Shown one piece after another: positions 24,249 to 31,395 of a DNA stretch of 32,973 nt (positions within the stretch are counted from its first letter, which is position 1; every line of letters starts with the position of its first letter). Origin of the DNA: Gammaproteobacteria bacterium (GTDB lineage Bacteria > Pseudomonadota > Gammaproteobacteria > Steroidobacterales > UBA11654); the NCBI GenBank assembly GCA_002717445.1, contig PBDY01000022.1, positions 1 through 32,973 of the forward strand. The letters run 5' to 3'. The position numbers and the translations under genes are program-made. The notes under the pieces are model-generated. The model was not told the origin of the DNA and made no database searches. It saw only the letters and a list, made by a program, of their open reading frames with translations.

Positions 24249-27038
24249 ATGAAAGATTATAAGGACACTTTGAATCTACCAGGCACGTCTTTTCCTATGA
24301 AGGCGAATCTGCCCAATAGAGAACCTGAAATTCTTAAATTTTGGGATGAGATTGATCTGTATAAAAAAATTAGGAACAAATCCCATGGGAAAAAGCCATT
24401 TCTCCTTCTGGATGGTCCGCCGTATGCAAATGGGAAGATTCACATCGGACATGCTCTCAATAAAATACTGAAAGATTTCATCATCAAGTCAAAAACATTG
24501 TTTGGATTTGACGCACCCTATCTTCCGGGTTGGGATTGTCATGGCTTACCAATTGAGCATCAAGTGGAGAAGAAAAAAGGGAAGGTTGGACCCAAATTAA
24601 CTGCAAAAGAATTCAGAGAGCATTGTCGCGAGTATGCTTTAAGACAAGTGGAAGAACAAAAAGAGGATTTTATCCGTTTAGGCATACCTGGGGAGTGGCA
24701 AAATCCTTACTTAACATTGGACAAAAGATACGAGGCCGAGCAGATTCGTGCATTTGCTGAGATATATGCCAATAATCACGTTATGCATGGACACAAGCCA
24801 GTGCATTGGTGCTTGGATTGTCAGTCTGCATTGGCAGAGGCGGAAGTGGAATACATCGATAAAGTGTCTACCTCCGTTGATGTATTATTCAGGGTGGTCG
24901 ATGCTTCTGATTTTATCAAAAGAACGGAATCAAAGAAGATTGAAGGCGGGGCAAAATTGTATGTCCCAATTTGGACCACAACACCATGGACGCTTCCTTC
25001 AAATGAAGCCGTGGCAATGGGCAAAGACATTACTTATGCCATCTTTAGTCTCAAGCTTCATGAAAGAGATATTTTGGTGATCATTGCCAATGATCTTCAA
25101 GAGAGCATCACAAAAAGGTGGGGAGTCGATAACCTCGAAATGCTCGAAGAGATTTCAGCTGAAAATCTATCTGGACTTCAATTACAGCACCCGTTTGATG
25201 AGCGAACTGTTCCAGTTTTACTGGGGGAGCATGTAACCACAGAGAATGGTACGGGCTCTGTTCATACTGCGCCCGCTCATGGCCAAGAAGACTTTTACCT
25301 GGGAAAAGAAAATGATTTGGATCTCAATTGTTATGTCAATACCTATGGCGTATTCATCGAGGACAAGGAGAGCTTTGCCAATCAACATATTTTCAAATCA
25401 GAACCCAATATCATAGAAAAACTGGATGATTCAGGTTTATTGATCTCGAGTGAAAAATTTGAACACAGCTATCCACATTGCTGGAGACATAAGACACCAT
25501 TGATCTTCAGGACCACAAGACAATGGTTTATCAGTATGGAAAATGAAGATTTCCGTTCTGCTTGCTTGAAATCAATCAAAGATGTTAATTGGCAACCTGG
25601 GTGGGGAGAAGAGCGAATCAATGGAATGATCGAGACAAGACCGGATTGGTGTATATCTAGGCAAAGATATTGGGGAGTACCCATACCTTTATTTACTCAC
25701 AAGGACGATCAAAGCATTCACCCCAAAACCCCAGAATTACTTCATCAGATCGCTGACAAAATTGAAGAGAATGGAATCGATGCATGGTTTGATGCCGATG
25801 CTGAAGAATTCTTAGGTGATGAGGCAAGCTCATACCAAAAATCTTCAGACACCATGGATGTTTGGATGGACTCAGGAATTGCTCATCAAACGGTCAGCCA
25901 TCTTTTTGAGCACATCACAAATGATGCAGATTTGTATCTTGAAGGGTCCGACCAACATCGTGGCTGGTTCCAAAGTTCTTTGTTGACCTCTGTAGCAATT
26001 AATAATCAAGCACCCTATAAAGAAGTTCTCACCCATGGATTTGTGGTTGATGAAAAAGGTCATAAGATGTCTAAATCTTTAGGAAATACTGTCTCACCAC
26101 AATCTGTCATCAACAATATGGGAGCTGATATTTTAAGACTTTGGGTTGCCTCTACCGATTACACCAGTGAAATGAAGATCTCGGATCAGATACTAAAACG
26201 CAATGCCGATACTTATAGAAGAATTAGGAACACAGCAAGATTTTTACTGAGTAATCTAAGTGATTTCGACCCCAAAAAAGATCAACAGAAAGTTGATGAA
26301 TTGGTTTTGCTTGATCAATTAGCTGTAAAACGCATAGCACTCCTGAATGAGCAAATCATGAATGAATACAACAGTTATTCATTCCATAAAATCATTCAGT
26401 TACTGCATAACTTTTGTGTGAATGATATGGGCGGTTTTTATTTGGATATTCTTAAGGATCGGCTTTATACAATGCCGCTTGATTCAGCCGGAAGACGATC
26501 TGCACAAACGGCTTTATATTTAATTTCAGAGTCACTGACACGATGGATTGCACCAATTTTATCGTTCACCGCTGAAGAAATATGGAAACACATGCCAGAA
26601 AGAAAAGAAGAGTCAGTCTTTCTTTCTGAGTGGTTAGAGTTAACAAAGACTGAATCCTGCACTGATTGGGATCGTTTGAATGAGATCAATACTGTTGCCC
26701 TCAAAGCATTAGAGGTTGCAAGAGACGATGGACAAATCGGTTCTCCACTTGATGCACATTTGATTATTTCTGCCGGAAAAGACACCCATGATTTTCTCAG
26801 CCAGTTTTCAGAAGAGTTGAGATTCTTATTCATTACTTCTTCAGTAGATCTTCGCCTTGATGATAACAATGAATCTAATGATGAGGTTAGAGTAGAAGTA
26901 AATAAATCTAATGACGAGAAATGCGGAAGATGTTGGCATCGACAACAAACAGTTGGGGATTCAGCCGAACATCCAGAAATTTGTGGCAGATGCATCAGCA
27001 ATATCACTGATTCCCCAGAAGAGAGATCTTTTTTCTAA
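24249..27038 (+). CDS. ileS: Isoleucyl-tRNA synthetase
   Basis: Class I synthetase that charges tRNA-Ile and edits valine. Seen: HIGH at 65-68, the WTTTPWTLPSNEA editing-site segment, KMSKS at 606-610, and a C-terminal zinc ribbon (CGRCWHRQ and CGRC). 929 residues, close to E. coli IleS at 938. The stop TAA is immediately followed by the lspA ATG, so the two genes are translationally linked. Confidence 0.98.
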   Translation: MKDYKDTLNLPGTSFPMKANLPNREPEILKFWDEIDLYKKIRNKSHGKKPFLLLDGPPYANGKIHIGHALNKILKDFIIKSKTLFGFDAPYLPGWDCHGLPIEHQVEKKKGKVGPKLTAKEFREHCREYALRQVEEQKEDFIRLGIPGEWQNPYLTLDKRYEAEQIRAFAEIYANNHVMHGHKPVHWCLDCQSALAEAEVEYIDKVSTSVDVLFRVVDASDFIKRTESKKIEGGAKLYVPIWTTTPWTLPSNEAVAMGKDITYAIFSLKLHERDILVIIANDLQESITKRWGVDNLEMLEEISAENLSGLQLQHPFDERTVPVLLGEHVTTENGTGSVHTAPAHGQEDFYLGKENDLDLNCYVNTYGVFIEDKESFANQHIFKSEPNIIEKLDDSGLLISSEKFEHSYPHCWRHKTPLIFRTTRQWFISMENEDFRSACLKSIKDVNWQPGWGEERINGMIETRPDWCISRQRYWGVPIPLFTHKDDQSIHPKTPELLHQIADKIEENGIDAWFDADAEEFLGDEASSYQKSSDTMDVWMDSGIAHQTVSHLFEHITNDADLYLEGSDQHRGWFQSSLLTSVAINNQAPYKEVLTHGFVVDEKGHKMSKSLGNTVSPQSVINNMGADILRLWVASTDYTSEMKISDQILKRNADTYRRIRNTARFLLSNLSDFDPKKDQQKVDELVLLDQLAVKRIALLNEQIMNEYNSYSFHKIIQLLHNFCVNDMGGFYLDILKDRLYTMPLDSAGRRSAQTALYLISESLTRWIAPILSFTAEEIWKHMPERKEESVFLSEWLELTKTESCTDWDRLNEINTVALKALEVARDDGQIGSPLDAHLIISAGKDTHDFLSQFSEELRFLFITSSVDLRLDDNNESNDEVRVEVNKSNDEKCGRCWHRQQTVGDSAEHPEICGRCISNITDSPEERSFF

Positions 27039-27515
27039 ATGAGGCTTGCTGCATTTAGATTATTGATCATCGCAGCTGTCATTTTTATTGATCAATGGTC
27101 CAAAAGCACAATCATTTCTTTTATAGAGGAGTATGAGAGATCAAGGCTTCTTGGCTTTCTAGACTTCACTTTAATATTTAATAAAGGCATTGCTTTCAGT
27201 CTTTTTGATTATCAATCGGGCATGCAAACACTGCCTTTGATCATTCTTTCAGTGTTTGCCATCTTGTTCTTCACTTTTCTTTTGTTGAGAAATCCATGGT
27301 CAAAGGTTGAGGAGGCGGGGATTCTATTCATCATAGGTGGAGCCATTGGGAATCTTATTGATCGTATCATCCAAGGCGCCGTCACAGATTTTATTCTTTT
27401 TTATTACAATGACTTTTATTTCCCTGCATTTAATTTGGCAGACAGCTTTATTACAATTGGAATTTTGATGCTGTTGATTACAGAGTTTTTAAACCAGGAA
27501 AAAAAAGCAGTATAA
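27039..27515 (+). CDS. lspA: Lipoprotein signal peptidase (signal peptidase II)
   Basis: Aspartyl protease in the inner membrane that cleaves prolipoprotein leaders. Four hydrophobic segments are visible, with FNKGIAFS and the catalytic aspartates in GNLIDRIIQGAVTDF (D117) and FNLADSFITIG (D135). 158 residues. The start codon directly abuts the ileS stop. Confidence 0.96.
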   Translation: MRLAAFRLLIIAAVIFIDQWSKSTIISFIEEYERSRLLGFLDFTLIFNKGIAFSLFDYQSGMQTLPLIILSVFAILFFTFLLLRNPWSKVEEAGILFIIGGAIGNLIDRIIQGAVTDFILFYYNDFYFPAFNLADSFITIGILMLLITEFLNQEKKAV

Positions 27516-27566
27516 TAAGGCATTGAAAATACTGGAAAAATAAAGAATCCAATTTAGAATAACCCT

Positions 27567-27983
27567 ATGGATGATGTAATTCAGTTAAAATCGAAGGTTC
27601 AAGAAAAGCTTAAGCTCTATGGCTTAAGGCCTACAAGAGCCCGTACGCGTATTGGTATGATATTGCTCGACAAGCCTAATCACCTCTCTGCCGAACAAGT
27701 TCATGAAAAACTAAAACAAAAAGGTTATTCCATTTCTAAGGCAACCGTTTATAACACGCTAAATGCCTTTACAGAATGTGGAATTGTCAGCGAAGTTACC
27801 GTTGATCCCACTAGAACCTATTATGATTCTACCACTGCGCCACATCATCACTTTTTCAACGTTGATACTGGACAATTAGTCGATATAGCTGTCGACGATA
27901 TGAACGTCGAAAATATCCCAAGACTTCCAGATAATACCCAGATTCAAGATCTTGAAATCGTCGTCAAGATCTCAAATAAGTAG
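27567..27983 (+). CDS. Fur-family regulator, Irr-like
   Basis: A 138-residue winged-helix metal-responsive regulator. The DNA-binding half (LRPTRARTRIG, HLSAEQVHEKL, SKATVYNTLNAF) is Fur-family. The second half fits Irr, the heme/iron-status regulator of alphaproteobacteria: TYYDSTTAPHHHFF with a histidine triplet at 93-95, then VDIAVDDM, a LPD element and a closing IVVKI. The C-x2-C zinc pairs of Fur and Zur are absent; the only cysteine is C71. It follows lspA by 51 bases and precedes the Bax-inhibitor gene by 19. Targets cannot be predicted here, but iron, heme and oxidative-stress genes are likely. Confidence 0.85.
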   Translation: MDDVIQLKSKVQEKLKLYGLRPTRARTRIGMILLDKPNHLSAEQVHEKLKQKGYSISKATVYNTLNAFTECGIVSEVTVDPTRTYYDSTTAPHHHFFNVDTGQLVDIAVDDMNVENIPRLPDNTQIQDLEIVVKISNK

Positions 27984-28002
27984 TTTCAAATAGGAGAAAA
28001 TA

Positions 28003-28779
28003 ATGGCTCGCCACCGCGCACTCAAAATGTTTGGTAAATCAGGTAACCCAGCTTTTAAAAGTAAAGCATTTACACACCGTTCATCTGATTTCACTACGAA
28101 CGAAGTTATGACTTTATCAGGAACAGTCAATAAAACAGGTTTCTATCTATTGTTATGTGTATTGTCTGCTGCATGGACTTGGAATATCTTCTTTAATACC
28201 GGCGACCCCAGCTCGGTGTCTGGCCTAATGATTTTTGGACTCATCGGTGGCTTTATTGCTGCAATGGTTACAATATTCAAGCCGACTTCAGCAAATATTT
28301 CTGCACCAATATATGCACTCCTTCAAGGGTTAGCCATAGGCGGTATTTCAGCGATGTATGAGTCTGCCTTTGACGGCATTGTTATGCAAGCTGTCGCACT
28401 CACATTTGGAACGCTCGCAGCCTTATTGCTTGCTTATAAGTCAGGATTAATAAAGCCTACTGAAAATTTTCGCCTGATGTTGTTTGCAGCAACAGGCGGT
28501 ATATGTGTTCTCTATTTTGTGAGCTTCATAATGAGCTTTTTTGGAGGCTCCATTGGCTTTATCCATTCAAATAGTCTCATGGGTATAGGGTTTAGCCTTG
28601 TTGTGGTAGCAATTGCGGCACTTAATCTAGTGCTTGATTTTGACTTCATTGAACAAGCTGCAGAGCAGGGTGCTCCTAAATATCTAGAGGCCTATGGCGC
28701 TTTCTCATTAATGGTGACCTTGATTTGGCTCTATCTCGAAATTCTTCGCTTACTTGCAAAGCTTAACTCGAGAGATTAG
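28003..28779 (+). CDS. Bax inhibitor-1/YccA family membrane protein
   Basis: A 258-residue protein with a hydrophilic N terminus (about 45 residues) and seven hydrophobic segments. The last two segments, with DFDFIEQAAEQGAPKYLEA between them, fit the TMBIM/YetJ group of pH-sensitive calcium-leak proteins, including the conserved aspartates of that loop. A strong TAGGAGA site precedes the ATG. The stop overlaps the GTG of the next, small gene by one base (TAGTG). Physiological role in bacteria is not settled; membrane-protein quality control and ion leak are both proposed for the family. Confidence 0.88.
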   Translation: MARHRALKMFGKSGNPAFKSKAFTHRSSDFTTNEVMTLSGTVNKTGFYLLLCVLSAAWTWNIFFNTGDPSSVSGLMIFGLIGGFIAAMVTIFKPTSANISAPIYALLQGLAIGGISAMYESAFDGIVMQAVALTFGTLAALLLAYKSGLIKPTENFRLMLFAATGGICVLYFVSFIMSFFGGSIGFIHSNSLMGIGFSLVVVAIAALNLVLDFDFIEQAAEQGAPKYLEAYGAFSLMVTLIWLYLEILRLLAKLNSRD

Positions 28780-28940
28780 TGGGTTCTGATCTTTTCTATT
28801 CAATACTGATTGTTCTATCTCTGGGAATCTTCTTTTATTTTGGGAGCATCAGGGCTTCACAAAAACAAACCGAAAGGGAAGATAGAATCAATTGGGGAAA
28901 GTCCATCTTTAAAAAGATCAAACGAAAGCTTTCAAAATAA
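28779..28940 (+). CDS. Small single-pass membrane protein (53 residues)
   Basis: A GTG-initiated frame of 53 codons whose first base is the last base of the Bax-inhibitor gene's stop. The product has one N-terminal hydrophobic segment (residues about 5-22, LFYSILIVLSLGIFFYF) followed by a charged, strongly basic tail (QKQTEREDRINWGKS, then FKKIKRKLSK). It ends five bases before the GTG start proposed for mrp. No family recognised. The stop-start overlap and the tidy membrane-plus-basic-tail design support a real gene; it also explains the gap better than extending mrp upstream. Confidence 0.6.
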   Translation: MGSDLFYSILIVLSLGIFFYFGSIRASQKQTEREDRINWGKSIFKKIKRKLSK

Positions 28941-28944
28941 AACC

Positions 28945-29751
28945 GTGAAGACAAATACACAAATCATAGCCATTGCATCAGGCAAAGGCGGGGTAGGTAA
29001 GTCAACAGTGAGTAGCAATCTAGCAATTGCTTTATCAAAGAAAGGGTCGAAAGTTGGTTTATTGGACGCAGACATATATGGACCCAGTATTCCAAGAATG
29101 TTCGGAGTTCCAGGACAATCAGTGACATCCAATGATGGGAATTCATTTGAGCCCATTGAATCAAATGGCATTCAATTGATGTCCATTGGATTCGTGCAAA
29201 CCAATAATGATGCAATGATTTGGAGAGGCCCGATGCTCTCTCAAGCAATCAATCAATTGCTTTTTCAGACCAATTGGAAGGATCTTGAATACCTCATCAT
29301 TGATCTACCGCCTGGAACAGGAGATGCACAATTAACCATTTCTCAAAAAGCAAATTTAACCGGAGCAATATTGGTTACCACTCCCCAACATATTTCACTC
29401 ATCGATGTGGAGAAATCGTTACTAGCCTTTAGAAAACTTGATATTGAAGTTCTTGGGTTGATTGAAAATATGAGTTATTTCAACTGCGCTGATTGTGGCA
29501 AGGATCATTATATTTTTGGTGAAGGAAATATGGAGTCATTTTGTGAAAAGCATGGTGTAGACCTGATCTCAAATTTGCCAATTTCGCCTGAGCTGGCTAG
29601 TTACTCAGATGATGGAACATTGTTTCTTAACTTTGAGAACCTACCTGTTGTTAGTAAAAAGTATCAGCAAATTGCAGACTATTTAATAACCAAGATGTCT
29701 TCAATAGAGAAGAATGATTCATTGGATTCAATCCCTGTTGTAACTGAATAG
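28945..29751 (+). CDS. mrp: Mrp/NBP35-type Fe-S carrier ATPase (ApbC)
   Basis: P-loop ATPase that holds and delivers Fe-S clusters. Seen: ASGKGGVGKS at about 11-20 (deviant Walker A), LLDADIYGPSIPRMFG, IDLPPGTGDAQ and the cluster-bridging CADC in YFNCADCGK. The N-terminal DUF59/MIP18 domain of longer Mrp proteins is absent. I place the start at the GTG at 28945 (268 residues), which gives a natural KTNTQIIAIASGKGG opening; a longer frame from TTG at 28810 would run over the 53-codon gene in another frame and its first 45 residues look meaningless. The stop is two bases from the convergent regulator. Confidence 0.92.
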   Translation: MKTNTQIIAIASGKGGVGKSTVSSNLAIALSKKGSKVGLLDADIYGPSIPRMFGVPGQSVTSNDGNSFEPIESNGIQLMSIGFVQTNNDAMIWRGPMLSQAINQLLFQTNWKDLEYLIIDLPPGTGDAQLTISQKANLTGAILVTTPQHISLIDVEKSLLAFRKLDIEVLGLIENMSYFNCADCGKDHYIFGEGNMESFCEKHGVDLISNLPISPELASYSDDGTLFLNFENLPVVSKKYQQIADYLITKMSSIEKNDSLDSIPVVTE

Positions 29752-29753
29752 AT

Positions 29754-31307
29754 TTAAATCAGCTTTGCTTTCTCAAGCAAAAGTATATTTTCCTTTAGAC
29801 TACTAATCTCATCTAAACGATAAGGATTTCTGATGGATTTGCATGGGACTTCTCTCTTGCAACCAGAGCTTCTTGGGCAGATGATTCTGGCTGGTGAATC
29901 CAGGGCATTTCGAATCCACCCAATTTTTAGGATATGGCTAATTTGCTGAATTGCAGTTATTGCATCACTTTCCAATAAGGACTCTCCATTGGCTTTCGTG
30001 CAACTCTCTTCAATCATCTCTAAGAGTTCTTTATGGTCAAAACCCTGATCTTTAAATGCAGGAATCAAATCAAGACCAAGGGAATAGAGTTTTAAGTTTC
30101 CGGCAGAATCACTGATTCTGATGGAGTGGCATGCATATAGGTGCACTGATTGATCTGTCTTAAGTAAGGAGATCTGAGACTCCGGATTTTTAACATAGTC
30201 TTCATTTAATAATCGAAAGACGGCCCAATTTGGACAAGGGTCATTCACCATATTTAAATTACCCCATGGGAGTTGTATGCCGTTACCCCTATACACTGCT
30301 GTTAGAAATCCTGGTTGATAGGCTTCAAAATAATGCCAATAGGGATACTGGGAGACGGCTGTGACTCTTCTCATCAAAAGCGCAGGCGATAGATTCAGAT
30401 CATTTTTAGCAGAGATATGATGCTCATTTTTAATCAAATAATTTCTATAGGCCTTTCTAGGGCAAAGCAAAGCGCCTGCAAAAAAACTGGACTCAAAGTC
30501 ATGCCAGGCCAATAAAACATCGTGCGATTGCACAATTGAACTTGAACTCTTTGATGTGAAACTGCTGGTGCCAGAAGTAATGGGCGATCTTAATCCATCT
30601 CCACCATGAAGAATCTTATGACCAAGATGTGTTGCCATGTCATATTTCAATCTCTTTGCATCATCTTTTAAAGCTTCATTGATATACACTTTGTTTTTGC
30701 TGTCAAAAAATGATCTTAAAAGCATTTTATTTTTGCCATGCGGATAATTTGTATTGATCTTGTTTTGATTGAACCACTTTATCTTCAAGCCATGTTTTTT
30801 ATATAAACGACGAATATCACTGACCTTAATTGGAAGAATTTGTTCAGATTCTTGATCGGCAATTTTTTCAATATCTGGGAATTGATTCTGATTCTTCTCT
30901 TGGTAGGAGCGAATCAATAACTGAGCAAATTGTTTACCCGTAATGCCCGTTTGTTCGAGTAACTCAGGTATTGCATCTTGAAGCAGATCCTTGGAGTAAA
31001 GGAATCCTGGCTCAAGAGGGATATTTTTTACAGGTTCCTCATCGTCGGATTGAACTGTAATCTCTAAGTTTTCATCAAGAAACCAAGACTCATCTTTCTG
31101 AAAAACATTTGCAATGAGGGTTAAAACATCTTCTGATGGCAGCCTTTTCCCATTTTCAATCATGCTGATATATGAGACGGAGGGTGCTGATTTTGGATCA
31201 ATCTGGCTGCACCTCAATGAGAGGTCTTCTAAGGTAAGTCTGTTTGATTTCCTTATGTTTTTTAATTTCACACCAAGTAGGTGGCTGTTTCTTATTAGAG
31301 TATTCAT
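29754..31307 (-). CDS. RamB/ScfR-type XRE-family transcriptional regulator
   Basis: A 517-residue regulator of the short-chain fatty acyl (ScfR)/RamB type. Seen: an N-terminal helix-turn-helix (LKNIRKSNRLTLEDL, then SVSYISMIENGKRLPS) at about 12-60, an IrrE/DUF955-like middle in which the usual HExxH reads HLGHK so it is probably not a peptidase, a WHDFESSFFAGALLCPR segment, and a cysteine-rich end (CPRSSGC, then VPC). RamB controls acetate and glyoxylate genes in actinobacteria. Here the gene is divergent from malate synthase across an 88-base space, with repeats that begin at its own start codon, so it very likely controls both. Confidence 0.85.
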   Translation of the reverse strand: MNTLIRNSHLLGVKLKNIRKSNRLTLEDLSLRCSQIDPKSAPSVSYISMIENGKRLPSEDVLTLIANVFQKDESWFLDENLEITVQSDDEEPVKNIPLEPGFLYSKDLLQDAIPELLEQTGITGKQFAQLLIRSYQEKNQNQFPDIEKIADQESEQILPIKVSDIRRLYKKHGLKIKWFNQNKINTNYPHGKNKMLLRSFFDSKNKVYINEALKDDAKRLKYDMATHLGHKILHGGDGLRSPITSGTSSFTSKSSSSIVQSHDVLLAWHDFESSFFAGALLCPRKAYRNYLIKNEHHISAKNDLNLSPALLMRRVTAVSQYPYWHYFEAYQPGFLTAVYRGNGIQLPWGNLNMVNDPCPNWAVFRLLNEDYVKNPESQISLLKTDQSVHLYACHSIRISDSAGNLKLYSLGLDLIPAFKDQGFDHKELLEMIEESCTKANGESLLESDAITAIQQISHILKIGWIRNALDSPARIICPRSSGCKREVPCKSIRNPYRLDEISSLKENILLLEKAKLI

Positions 31308-31349
31308 TGTGAAATTTACATTGTGAAATTTTTACTGTGAAAATTCAAT
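31308..31349. repeat. Three tandem 14-bp repeats, probable operator
   Basis: TGTGAAATTTACAT (31308), TGTGAAATTTTTAC (31322) and TGTGAAAATTCAAT (31336) follow one another exactly every 14 bases; all share TGTGAAA and the first two share TGTGAAATTT. The first copy abuts the regulator's start codon and the third overlaps the probable -35 of malate synthase. This is a natural binding array for the adjacent ScfR-like protein. Confidence 0.75.
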
Positions 31350-31366
31350 AGATAATTCTCTAAAAT
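31337..31366 (+). promoter_or_regulatory. Candidate malate synthase promoter
   Basis: TAAAAT at 31361-31366 matches five of six -10 positions. GTGAAA, 18 bases upstream and part of the third tandem repeat, matches four of six -35 positions. Binding at the repeats would cover the -35. The leader to the ATG would be about 23 bases. Confidence 0.45.
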
Positions 31367-31395
31367 TGTCGTTAGTTCTAATAATTAAATACGAA

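Noticed and set aside
26465-27007. A 180-codon open frame antisense to the end of ileS
   Set aside because: It lies wholly opposite the conserved C-terminal domain and zinc ribbon of ileS, has a serine-rich, shadow-like composition and no ribosome site.
28810-28944. An N-terminal extension of Mrp from a TTG codon
   Set aside because: The 45 added residues have no resemblance to Mrp N-terminal domains and the region reads as a separate small membrane protein in another frame.
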